Origin: SCGC-AG-212-J23 sp035649175
GTDB taxonomy: Bacteria > Pseudomonadota > Gammaproteobacteria > Burkholderiales > SG8-39
NCBI GenBank assembly: GCA_035649175.1
Contig: DASRKB010000084.1
Coordinates: 54,901-118,900 of the forward strand
Reading direction: 5' to 3'
Length of the DNA: 64,000 nucleotides
The position numbers were made by a program, and so were the translations under genes. Numbering within the stretch: the first letter of the stretch is position 1; the number at the start of each line of letters is the position of its first letter. Positions 42,225 to 50,029 of this stretch are shown here, one piece after another. The notes below the pieces were generated by a model. That model was given only the letters and a program-made list of their open reading frames with translations, made no database searches and was not told the DNA's origin.

Positions 42225-43688
42225 GTGATCGACGAAGAGATCCTCGTCAACGTCACGCCGCAGGAAACCCGCGTCGCAGTCGCCGGCTCCGGCGTGGTGC
42301 AGGAGCTGCTCATCGAGCGCGCGGCGAGCCGCGGCTTCGTAGGCAACATCTACATGGGCCGGGTGGCGCGCGTGCTTCCGGGCATGCAGTCGGCCTTCGT
42401 GGAGATCGGCCTGGAACGCGCCGCGTTCCTCCACGTGGGGGACATCCTGGAGGACAAGCGCCTGGCGCGGCCGATCGAGAAAGTTCTCGCCGAAGGCCAG
42501 CCGCTTCTCGTGCAGGTGGTGAAAGACCCGATCGGCAGCAAGGGCGCGCGCCTGTCCACGCAGATCTCGATCGCCGGTCGGTTGCTCGTGTACCTGCCGG
42601 CTTCCTCCGCCGAAGGGCAGCCGCACATCGGCATCTCGCAACGCATCGAGGACGAGGACGGCCGCGCGGCGTTGCGCGAGCGGGTGAAGGAGCTGGTGCC
42701 CCCGGAGGAGAAAGGCGGCTTCATCGTGCGCACGCTCGCCGAAAGCGCCGCCGAGGAGGAGCTGCGCGCCGACCTCGCCTACCTGCGCAACCTTTGGGAA
42801 GTCATCAAGGAAAGGTCTCTCGGAGCGGCGCCGCCCCAGCTCGTCTACCAGGACCTGTCGCTCGCCCAGCGCGTGCTGCGCGACATGGTGAATCCGGGCA
42901 CGAGCCGCGTGGTGGTCGACTCGCGCGAAACCTGGCAGAGCCTCGCGGCCTTCGCCGAGCGCTACATGTCCCAGGTGCGCTCGCGCATCGAGCACTATAC
43001 GGGCGAGCGGCCGCTCTTCGAGCTCTACGACGTCGAGGCCGAGATCGAGCGGGCGCTCGCCCGGCGCGTGGAGCTCAAGTCGGGCGGCACGCTGGTCATC
43101 GACCAGACCGAGGCCATGACCACCATCGACGTGAACACGGGCGGCTTCGTCGGCAGCCGCAGCTTCGACGACACGGTGTTCAAGACCAACCTCGAGGCGG
43201 CGCAGGCCATCGCGCGGCAACTGCGGCTGCGCAACCTCGGGGGCATCATCGTGATCGACTTCATCGACATGCAGAACGCCGAGCACCGCGCGGCGGTGCT
43301 CGAGGAGTTCAGGCGCGCGCTCTCGCGCGATCGCACGCGCATGACGGTGAACGGGTTCACCGCGCTCGGGCTCGTGGAGATGACGCGCAAGCGCACGCGG
43401 GAGTCCCTCGCCCACGTGCTCTGCGAGCCCTGCCCCACCTGCGCCGGCCGCGGCGCGGTGAAGACCGCGCATACCGTGTGCTACGAGATCCTGCGCGAGA
43501 TCCTGCGCGAGGCGCGCGCCTTCCAGGCGAAGGAGTTCCGCGTGGTGGCCTCGCAGCCGGTGATCGACCTCTTCCTCGAGGAGCAGTCACCCGCGCTGGC
43601 GATGCTCTCCGACTTCATCGGCAAACCGATCTCGATGCACGTGGAGTCCGGCTATACCCAGGAGCAGTTCGACATCGTGCTGATGTGA
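42225..43688 (+). CDS. rng: ribonuclease G
   Basis: 487 residues from GTG 42225. The S1 RNA-binding domain (GNIYMGRVARVLPGMQSAFVEIG) and the catalytic DNase I-like subdomain (TIDVNTGGFVG and IVIDFIDM) are present, with the zinc-link CPTCAGRG at the expected place. There is no long RNase E C-terminal scaffold, so it is RNase G. It matures the 5' end of 16S rRNA. The neighbour order maf-rng is the usual one. Confidence 0.95.
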   Translation: MIDEEILVNVTPQETRVAVAGSGVVQELLIERAASRGFVGNIYMGRVARVLPGMQSAFVEIGLERAAFLHVGDILEDKRLARPIEKVLAEGQPLLVQVVKDPIGSKGARLSTQISIAGRLLVYLPASSAEGQPHIGISQRIEDEDGRAALRERVKELVPPEEKGGFIVRTLAESAAEEELRADLAYLRNLWEVIKERSLGAAPPQLVYQDLSLAQRVLRDMVNPGTSRVVVDSRETWQSLAAFAERYMSQVRSRIEHYTGERPLFELYDVEAEIERALARRVELKSGGTLVIDQTEAMTTIDVNTGGFVGSRSFDDTVFKTNLEAAQAIARQLRLRNLGGIIVIDFIDMQNAEHRAAVLEEFRRALSRDRTRMTVNGFTALGLVEMTRKRTRESLAHVLCEPCPTCAGRGAVKTAHTVCYEILREILREARAFQAKEFRVVASQPVIDLFLEEQSPALAMLSDFIGKPISMHVESGYTQEQFDIVLM

Positions 43689-43689
43689 T

Positions 43690-44349
43690 ATGAAGACGCC
43701 GACCGAAGCGATGCTCCTCGCGATGCTCGCGCTGCAGGAGCGCATGAACCGCAAGATCGATCCCGCATGGCTTTCCGCCGGCCATGCGTTCCTGCGCGCG
43801 GTACTTGTCGAGGCGGTCGAGGGCCTGGAGCACTTCGGCTGGAAGTGGTGGAAGCGCCAGGAGCCCAACCTCGAGCAGCTGCGCATCGAGCTTGTCGACA
43901 TCTGGCACTTCCTCCTGTCCCACTACCTGGTGGCAGCCGGAGGAGTCCAACCGAAGGCGGCGGAGCGGATAGCGGCGGAGTGGCAGGGCCCTGCGCGGAT
44001 CCTGTTCGACGGAGCAAGCTACGACATACCGAGCCTCGACCTGCGCGCGAAGCTGGAGCTCCTGGCCGCGCTTTCCGCCGTGCGCAAGGTCTCGCTTCCG
44101 CTTTTTTCCTCTCTTCTCTGGGACTGCGGCATCGACGCGGAGCGCCTGTACCGCGACTACGTCTCGAAGAACGTTCTCAACCACTTCCGCCAGGACAACG
44201 GCTACAAGGCGGGCACCTACCGCAAGATGTGGCAGGGTCGCGAGGACAACGAGCACATGGCGGAGATCCTCGCACACCTTGCGCCTTCGCCGGGCCTCGC
44301 CGATGAGCTGTACCGCGAGCTCGAGCGCAAGTACCACTCGCTCCAGTGA
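43690..44349 (+). CDS. dimeric dUTPase (all-alpha, MazG-like)
   Basis: 219 residues, all helical. The paired metal-binding motif EAVEGLEHFGWKWWK ... ELVDIWHFLL fits the ExxE(12-28)ExxD pattern of dimeric dUTPases; DYVSKNVLNHFRQDNGYKAGTY is the family C-terminal motif. It hydrolyses dUTP (and dUDP) to dUMP. It starts 1 nt after rng and overlaps the amidase start as GTGA. The trimeric beta-type Dut is not in the window. Confidence 0.88.
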   Translation: MKTPTEAMLLAMLALQERMNRKIDPAWLSAGHAFLRAVLVEAVEGLEHFGWKWWKRQEPNLEQLRIELVDIWHFLLSHYLVAAGGVQPKAAERIAAEWQGPARILFDGASYDIPSLDLRAKLELLAALSAVRKVSLPLFSSLLWDCGIDAERLYRDYVSKNVLNHFRQDNGYKAGTYRKMWQGREDNEHMAEILAHLAPSPGLADELYRELERKYHSLQ

Positions 44350-45761
44350 GCATCGACGTCTTCATGCCGGCGACGCGCCTTGCGCGGCTGCTGCGCGCGC
44401 GCAAGCTCTCCGCGACCGAGGTCACGAGGGCATACATCGCGCAGATCGAGCGCGTGAACCCCAAGGTCAACGCCATCGTGACGTTCCTTCCCGAGCTCGC
44501 CCTGAAACAGGCGAAGGCGCTCGACCGCAGGACGCCGGACCCGCGGATGCCGCTCTGGGGCCTGCCGATCGCGTACAAGGACGTGGTCCCGACCAAGGGG
44601 ATTCGCACCACCTATGGCTCGCCGGTCTACCGCGAGCACGTGCCGGTTGAGGACCACCTCGTCGTCGAGCGCCTCGCAGCCGCGGGCGTGGTGACGCTCG
44701 GCAAGACCAACACGCCGGAGTTCGCGGCGGGCAGCCAGACCTTCAACGAGGTCTTCGGCCCGACGCTCAACCCTTACGACCGGAGCCGCACCTGCGGCGG
44801 CTCCTCGGGCGGGGCAGCAGTCGCGGTCGCCTGCGGCATGCTGCCTTTCGCCGACGGCTCGGACCTCGGCGCGTCCCTGCGCAATCCCGGCAGCTTCTGC
44901 AACGTCGCAGGTTTTCGTCCGTCCGCCGGGCGCGTGCCGAGCTGGCCGGCGGCCGACGCGTGGCAGATCCTGACAGTGATGGGCTCGCTCGGACGCACGG
45001 TCGCCGACTGTGCTCTTCTCTTCTCCGCGATGGCCGGCCCGGACGAGCGGGATCCGACGTCGATCCCGGAAGGGGGCGCGGTTTTCCGGAGACCCCTCAA
45101 GAGGAGCTTCCGCAAGGTGCGGGTGGCCTGGAGCCGCAACCTCGGCGGTCTGCCGGTCGAGGCGGAGGTGACGCGCACGCTCGAAGCCGCGCGCGGCGCG
45201 CTGCGCACGCTCGGCTGCGTCGTCGAGGACGCCGAGCCCGACCTGTCGGGCGCCGAGGAGCCCTTCCACGTCCTGCGCGCCGTAGGCTTCGTGCAGCGCT
45301 ATGGGGAGCTCTATCGCACGCAGCGCAACAAGCTCAAGAAGGACGTGGTCTGGAACATCGAGTTGGGCCTCGGCCTCGACGGCGAGCGGGTCGCGCGCGC
45401 GAATGGGGTGCGCACGGCGCTTTACCACCGCATGCGCAAATTCATGCAGCGCTATGATTTCCTGTGCCTGCCGACAAGCCAGGTGCTGCCCTTCCCGGTG
45501 GGCGAACCCTGGCCGACCGAGATCAACGGCGTGCACCTGGACAACTATCTCGACTGGATGAAGAGCTGCTACTTCATCACCGTCACCGGGCACCCGGCGA
45601 TCTCGGTCCCCGGCGGCTTCAGTCTACAAGGGTTGCCCGTCGGCCTGCAGATCGTCGGCCGCTACCGCGACGACTTGGGCGTGCTGCAGCTGGCGCACGC
45701 TTTCGAATCGGCGACCGGCCACTGGAAGCAGCGCCCACCCTTGACCGCGGTCAAGGAATAA
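44346..45761 (+). CDS. amidase-signature family enzyme
   Basis: 471 residues with the Ser-cisSer-Lys triad: K78 (IAYKD), cis-Ser in GGSSGG (about 154) and nucleophile S177 (GASLRNPG). It is an amide hydrolase, separate from the gatA copy at 59853-61313. It lacks a GatB/GatC partner nearby and the substrate is unknown. The motif around the nucleophile (DGSDLGASLR) differs from the usual DTGGSIR. GTG 44346 overlaps the dUTPase stop. Confidence 0.85.
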   Translation: MSIDVFMPATRLARLLRARKLSATEVTRAYIAQIERVNPKVNAIVTFLPELALKQAKALDRRTPDPRMPLWGLPIAYKDVVPTKGIRTTYGSPVYREHVPVEDHLVVERLAAAGVVTLGKTNTPEFAAGSQTFNEVFGPTLNPYDRSRTCGGSSGGAAVAVACGMLPFADGSDLGASLRNPGSFCNVAGFRPSAGRVPSWPAADAWQILTVMGSLGRTVADCALLFSAMAGPDERDPTSIPEGGAVFRRPLKRSFRKVRVAWSRNLGGLPVEAEVTRTLEAARGALRTLGCVVEDAEPDLSGAEEPFHVLRAVGFVQRYGELYRTQRNKLKKDVVWNIELGLGLDGERVARANGVRTALYHRMRKFMQRYDFLCLPTSQVLPFPVGEPWPTEINGVHLDNYLDWMKSCYFITVTGHPAISVPGGFSLQGLPVGLQIVGRYRDDLGVLQLAHAFESATGHWKQRPPLTAVKE

Positions 45762-45806
45762 GAGACGTTGCTCCCGCGTTAATAGGGGGACTTACCCGGA
45801 GGAACC

Positions 45807-46685
45807 ATGCTGAAACGGGACTCGCGCAGGGACTTGGGGAACGATCACCTGAACAGCCTCTTGCCGGACGTGCAGGTCGACCGGCGCGGGTTCATCGCCG
45901 CCGCGCTCGCCGCGGGATTCGCGGCAACCGCCGAGCCGGTGCTCGGGCAGGCCATCAAGACGCCGATGGACGGGCTGGTCGGCGGCGACGGCAGGATCGG
46001 CGACATCCCGATCTACTATGCAGTGCCCAAAGGCGCCGACAAGAAGGCGGTGGTCATCGTCGTGCCAGAGATCTGGGGGCCGCACGAATACATCAAGGAC
46101 ACCGTGCGGCGGCTGGCGAAGGCGGGTTACTTCGCGATAACCAACGACCCGTACTTTCGTATGGGGGAGCTCTGGAAGCTGACCGACATCAAGGAGGTGA
46201 TCGCCAAGGCAACCTCGTTGCCCGACTCGCAGGCTTTCGCCGACCTCGACACGGTCGTCGCTTGGGCCGAGAAGCAGCCGCGCGCCAACGCGCGCAAGTT
46301 GGGCATCACCGGCTTCTGCATCGGCGGCCGCATGGTGTGGATGTACACCGCGCACCAGAAGAAAATCGACGCGGGCGTCGCGTGGTACGGATCGCTCTCG
46401 CCGCGCGGCGCGATGCCGCAGACGCCCATCGATGTCACCGACCGGATCGATCGGCCCGTGCTCGGCCTCTACGGCGGCGCCGACGAAGGCATTCCGCTCG
46501 ACCTCGTCGAGCGCATGCGCGCCGGGCTGAAGGCCTTCGGCAACGACGCAAAGTCACAGATCCACGTCTACGAGGCCATGCCCCACGCCTTCCACGCCGA
46601 CTACCGGCCGAGCTACCGCAAGGAGGCGGCCGAGGACGGCTGGAAGCGCATGCTTGCGTGGTTCAAGAAGCACGGCGTCGTCTAA
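45807..46685 (+). CDS. Tat-exported dienelactone hydrolase family protein
   Basis: 292 residues. A long N-terminus contains a twin-arginine signal (DRRGFIAAALAAGFAATA) after about 25 leading residues. The alpha/beta-hydrolase core has the cysteine nucleophile in GFCIGG, an acid in GGADEGIP and the histidine in MPHAFHADY, as in carboxymethylenebutenolidase. GGAGGAACC precedes the ATG. It is followed by a second member of the same family. Substrate unknown; the export suggests a periplasmic role. Confidence 0.85.
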   Translation: MLKRDSRRDLGNDHLNSLLPDVQVDRRGFIAAALAAGFAATAEPVLGQAIKTPMDGLVGGDGRIGDIPIYYAVPKGADKKAVVIVVPEIWGPHEYIKDTVRRLAKAGYFAITNDPYFRMGELWKLTDIKEVIAKATSLPDSQAFADLDTVVAWAEKQPRANARKLGITGFCIGGRMVWMYTAHQKKIDAGVAWYGSLSPRGAMPQTPIDVTDRIDRPVLGLYGGADEGIPLDLVERMRAGLKAFGNDAKSQIHVYEAMPHAFHADYRPSYRKEAAEDGWKRMLAWFKKHGVV

Positions 46686-46703
46686 CACCGAGGAGAACCG
46701 ATC

Positions 46704-47492
46704 ATGCGCGTGACTTTCGCCGCAGGCTTGCTCGCCATCGCGACTACGCTCCCGGGGGTCGCAGCGGTCAAAGAGGAGCCCGTCACCTACAAGGACGGCG
46801 ACACGACCCTGAAGGGCTTCATCGTCTACGACGAGGCGAGGAAGGGCCGCCGCCCCGGCATCGTTGTCGTGCACGAGTGGTGGGGGATTACCCAGCACAC
46901 CCGCGACGAGGCGCGCAAGTTCGCCGAGCAGGGCTACACCGCGTTCGTCGCAGACATGTACGGCGATGCGAAGACCGCCGACAACCCCAAGGACGCGAGC
47001 GGCCTGATGAAGGGGCTGATGGGCGACTCTGCGGGCATGCAGTCACGCTTCAATGCGGCGCGCGCGCAGCTCGCCAAGCACTCGACCGTCGACGCCAAGA
47101 AGATCGGCGCCTCGGGCTATTGCATGGGCGGCGCCGTGGTGCTCAACATGGCGCGCGCCGGCGCGGACCTACGCGGAGTAGCGGCGTTCCACGCCAACCT
47201 GACGCCACAGACGCCCGCCGCGGCTGGCAAGGTGAAGTCGAAGGTGCTGGTGCTGAACGGCGCCGATGACCCGTTCGTCAAGCCCGACTCGATCGAGGCG
47301 TTCAGGAAGGAGATGGAAGCCGCGAAAGTCGACTACCGGTTCATCAACTACCCTGGCGCGGTGCACGCCTTCACCAACCCGGCGGCGACCGAGGCAGGCA
47401 GGAAGTTCAACTTGCCGCTCGCTTACAACGCCGAAGTGGACAAGCAGTCCAAGGCGGAAGCGAGGAAGTTCTTCGCGGCCGCCTTCAAGTAA
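46704..47492 (+). CDS. exported dienelactone hydrolase family protein (second copy)
   Basis: 262 residues with a Sec-type signal peptide (MRVTFAAGLLAIATTLPGVAA). Nucleophile cysteine in GYCMGG, acid in NGADDPF, histidine in GAVHAFTNP. HEWWGITQHTRDEARKFAEQGY is the typical DLH strand. It is tandem with the Tat-type copy (18-nt gap) but clearly diverged from it. A strong terminator follows. Confidence 0.85.
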   Translation: MRVTFAAGLLAIATTLPGVAAVKEEPVTYKDGDTTLKGFIVYDEARKGRRPGIVVVHEWWGITQHTRDEARKFAEQGYTAFVADMYGDAKTADNPKDASGLMKGLMGDSAGMQSRFNAARAQLAKHSTVDAKKIGASGYCMGGAVVLNMARAGADLRGVAAFHANLTPQTPAAAGKVKSKVLVLNGADDPFVKPDSIEAFRKEMEAAKVDYRFINYPGAVHAFTNPAATEAGRKFNLPLAYNAEVDKQSKAEARKFFAAAFK

Positions 47493-47509
47493 GCAGCGCG
47501 CGCGAAGAC

Positions 47510-47539
47510 GGGCCGCGCTCGAGCGGCCCTTCTCTTTTC
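47510..47539 (+). terminator. intrinsic terminator after the dienelactone hydrolase genes
   Basis: GGGCCGC, a 6-nt loop, GCGGCCC, then TTCTCTTTTC. It lies 17 nt after the stop and before the convergent tRNA gene. Confidence 0.8.
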
Positions 47540-47553
47540 GGCCCCTGAAGGAG

Positions 47554-47630
47554 TGGCGCGCCCGGCGGGATTCGAACCCACGACCCTTGGCTTCGGAGGC
47601 CAATACTCTGATCCGCTGAGCTACGGGCGC
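47554..47630 (-). tRNA. tRNA-Arg (anticodon CCG)
   Basis: A full cloverleaf on the minus strand, 77 nt including an encoded CCA. Acceptor GCGCCCG pairs with CGGGCGC; the anticodon stem TTGGC/GCCAA encloses CTCCGAA (anticodon CCG, reading CGG); the T-arm loop is TTCGAAT. It lies directly downstream of the DUF2905 gene on the same strand. Confidence 0.97.
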
Positions 47631-47656
47631 CCTGGGGGAGGCGAGGATAGCACGGC

Positions 47657-47857
47657 TCACCGGCGCAGCAGCCAGAGCACGAGCGAGATGACGATCGACA
47701 CCACGATGCCGGTGGTGATCGGGAAGTAGAAGCTAAAGCCTTCGCGCTCCACGTAAATGTCGCCCGGCAGCCGGCCGAGCCCGAGCTTCGCGAGCCAGGG
47801 CCATGCGACGCCGAGGGCGATGAGCAGGGCGCCGAGGACGATCAGCCAGACTTTCAA
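47657..47857 (-). CDS. small two-helix membrane protein, DUF2905 family (copy 2)
   Basis: 66 residues: a helix, a loop with LGRLPGDIYVEREGFSFYFP (the DUF2905 signature), a second helix and a basic end. This copy fits the family consensus better than the one at 18240-18422. Function unknown. Confidence 0.82.
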   Translation of the reverse strand: MKVWLIVLGALLIALGVAWPWLAKLGLGRLPGDIYVEREGFSFYFPITTGIVVSIVISLVLWLLRR

Positions 47858-47894
47858 GCTAAAATCATGCCTTTAGAAAAAAGCCGCCACCACC

Positions 47895-48407
47895 GTGGAT
47901 ACGCACGACCAACACTCGTCGTTCATCAAGACCCCGCAGCAACTCGCCGTGGTGGTCGTTCTCGCATTCCTCGTGCCGATCGTCGGCATTGTTCTCATTA
48001 TCCAGCTCGTGGTCGGCCGCCCAGCGGCCGACCCGAACGCGATGACGCCGGAGGCCGTCGCCGCCCGCATCGCTCCCGTCGGTCGCGTCGAGTTCGGCGC
48101 GCCCGGCGCCGCGGCGGAGCAGCCCGCGCCCAAGCCGCAGGTCGCCGCCGCCGGGAAACCGCAGGCGGTGGACGGCAAGGCCGTGTACACCCAGACCTGC
48201 GTCGCCTGCCACATGCAGTCAGTCGCGGGCTCGCCCCCGCTCGGCGACAAGGCGGCGTGGGCGCCGCGCATCAAGACCGGCTTGGATGCGCTCGTGCAGT
48301 CCGTGATGAAAGGCAAGGGCGCCATGCCCCCCAAGGGCGGCAATCCCGCGCTGAGCGACGCGCAGATCCGCGCCGCCGTGGAGTTCATGGTCTCGCAGAG
48401 CAAGTAG
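47895..48407 (+). CDS. membrane-anchored cytochrome c5-type protein
   Basis: 170 residues. One N-terminal membrane helix (LAVVVVLAFLVPIVGIVLIIQ), a Pro/Ala linker, and a C-terminal haem domain with CVACH and the axial methionine segment GAMPPKGGNP, characteristic of cytochrome c5. It would be anchored in the inner membrane facing the periplasm. GTG 47895. gshB starts 11 nt downstream, in the order cyt c5-gshB. Confidence 0.88.
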   Translation: MDTHDQHSSFIKTPQQLAVVVVLAFLVPIVGIVLIIQLVVGRPAADPNAMTPEAVAARIAPVGRVEFGAPGAAAEQPAPKPQVAAAGKPQAVDGKAVYTQTCVACHMQSVAGSPPLGDKAAWAPRIKTGLDALVQSVMKGKGAMPPKGGNPALSDAQIRAAVEFMVSQSK

Positions 48408-48418
48408 AGAAGACCCGT

Positions 48419-49363
48419 CTGGCCGATCTCCTCTTCGTCGTCGATCCGCCCGACTCGCTCAAGGCGTACAAGGATACGACCGTCTGCATGATGCGCGCCG
48501 CGCAGGCGCGCGGCCACGCGGTGTGGGTCTGCGAGCAACCGGCGTTGCACTTTCTGAAGGGCCGCGTCGGCGCCGCGGCGACGCGCATCTCGCTCACCGA
48601 GAACGACGAGGATTGGTACCGGCCGCACGAGTCGGCAACGCGCGCGCTCGCGTGGTTCGGCGCGGTGCTGATGCGCAAGGACCCGCCCTTCGACCTGGAG
48701 TACGTGGTGAGCACCTGGCTTCTCTCGGCAGCGGTCCGCGAGGGCGCGCGCGTCTTCAACGCGCCCGACGCCATCCGCGACCACAACGAAAAGCTCGCCA
48801 TCGCGGAGTTCGAGTGCTTCGTCGTGCCCACGCTGGTGAGCCGCGAGGCCGACGCCCTCCAAACGTTCATCGACGCGGAGCGCGACGTGGTCGTGAAGCG
48901 CCTTGATGTCATGGGCGGTGAGGCGGTGTTCCGGGTGCGCGCCGACGACCCGAACCGCAATGTCATCGTCGAGACCATGTGCCAGGGGGGAAGGCGCACG
49001 GTGATGGCGCAGCGCTTCATCCCGGAGATCGCCGAGGGCGACAAGCGGGTGATCCTGATCGGCGGCAAGCTCGTGCCGCACTGCCTTGCGCGCATCCCGC
49101 GCCCGGGCGAGTCGCGCGGCAACCTCGCCGCCGGCGCGCGCGGCGTGGCGCAGCCCGTCAGCGCGCGGCATCGCGAGATCGCCGAAGCCATCGGCCCGGC
49201 GCTCGCGAAGCGAGGGCTGCTCTTCGTCGGGCTCGACGTGATCGGCGACTGGCTCACGGAAGTGAACGTCACCAGCCCCACCGGCTTCCGCGAGATCCAG
49301 GATCAGACCGGCTTCGACGTCGCGGGCATGTTCCTCGAGGCGCTGGAAGGCAAGCTCCCATGA
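48419..49363 (+). CDS. gshB: glutathione synthase
   Basis: 314 residues. An ATP-grasp enzyme that joins gamma-glutamylcysteine and glycine. DLLFVVDPPDSLKAYKDTT aligns with the family N-terminus, VVVKRLDVMGGEAVFR and FIPEIAEGDKRVILIGG are ATP-grasp motifs, and TEVNVTSPTGFREI ends the active site. The codon that aligns with the usual first Met is CTG 48419; no ATG, GTG or TTG fits. A purine-rich AGAGAAGA lies just upstream. The stop overlaps the next gene as ATGA. Confidence 0.93.
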   Translation: MADLLFVVDPPDSLKAYKDTTVCMMRAAQARGHAVWVCEQPALHFLKGRVGAAATRISLTENDEDWYRPHESATRALAWFGAVLMRKDPPFDLEYVVSTWLLSAAVREGARVFNAPDAIRDHNEKLAIAEFECFVVPTLVSREADALQTFIDAERDVVVKRLDVMGGEAVFRVRADDPNRNVIVETMCQGGRRTVMAQRFIPEIAEGDKRVILIGGKLVPHCLARIPRPGESRGNLAAGARGVAQPVSARHREIAEAIGPALAKRGLLFVGLDVIGDWLTEVNVTSPTGFREIQDQTGFDVAGMFLEALEGKLP

Positions 49364-49764
49364 TCGGCGTCCTCCTCGTCACGCACGGCGAGATCGGCAC
49401 CGCGCTCCTGCAGAGCGCCTCGCAGATCCTCGGCATGCACCCGGCCCAGGTGTCGACACTCAGCGTCTGGCGCCAGGACGATCCGGACGACCTCGTCCTG
49501 CGGGCGCGCGAGCTCCTCGAAAGCATCGACGACGGCGACGGTGTGCTCGTCCTCACCGACATCTTCGGCGCCACCCCGGGCAACGTGGCGTCCAAGCTCC
49601 TCGACGATGGACACGTCGAGGGCGTGTCGGGCGTCTCGCTGCCGATGCTGCTGCGGGTGGTGACCGGCCGGAATGGCTCCCTCGCGGGTGCCGTGCAGCG
49701 CGCGCTCTCCGGTGGCGCCGAGGGCGTGGTGCACATGAACACCGATCGCTGCTGCGATGCCTAG
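49360..49764 (+). CDS. PTS EIIA component, mannose/fructose (EIIA-Man) type
   Basis: 134 residues. The phospho-accepting His is H9 in LLVTHGEIGTALL. LVLTDIFGATPGNVASKLL is the family segment. No EIIB or EIIC gene follows, so this is a regulatory relay with HPr and EI rather than a sugar importer, as in many betaproteobacteria. It overlaps HPr by 8 nt. Confidence 0.92.
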   Translation: MIGVLLVTHGEIGTALLQSASQILGMHPAQVSTLSVWRQDDPDDLVLRARELLESIDDGDGVLVLTDIFGATPGNVASKLLDDGHVEGVSGVSLPMLLRVVTGRNGSLAGAVQRALSGGAEGVVHMNTDRCCDA

Positions 49765-50026
49765 CGTCGAGGCGGAGATCGTGAATCGCCTCGGGCTGCA
49801 CGCGCGCGCCGCGGCCAAGCTCACCCACCTCGCGAGTGGCTTCCAATGCGAGATCTGGCTCTCGCGCAGCGGCCGCCGGGTCAACGCCAAGAGCATCATG
49901 GGCGTGATGATGCTCGCCGCCGGGCAAGGCACGCGCGTGCACATCGAGGCCGAAGGCACCGACGCCGACGCGGCGCTAAGGGCACTGACCGGGCTCATCG
50001 CCGAGCGCTTCGGCGAAGGCGAGTAG
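49757..50026 (+). CDS. ptsH: phosphocarrier protein HPr
   Basis: 89 residues. Active-site His15 in LGLHARAAAKL; the regulatory Ser46 is present (NAKSIMGVMML), so an HPr kinase could act on it. It transfers phosphate from EI to the EIIA encoded just upstream. Confidence 0.95.
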   Translation: MPSVEAEIVNRLGLHARAAAKLTHLASGFQCEIWLSRSGRRVNAKSIMGVMMLAAGQGTRVHIEAEGTDADAALRALTGLIAERFGEGE

Positions 50027-50029
50027 CGC

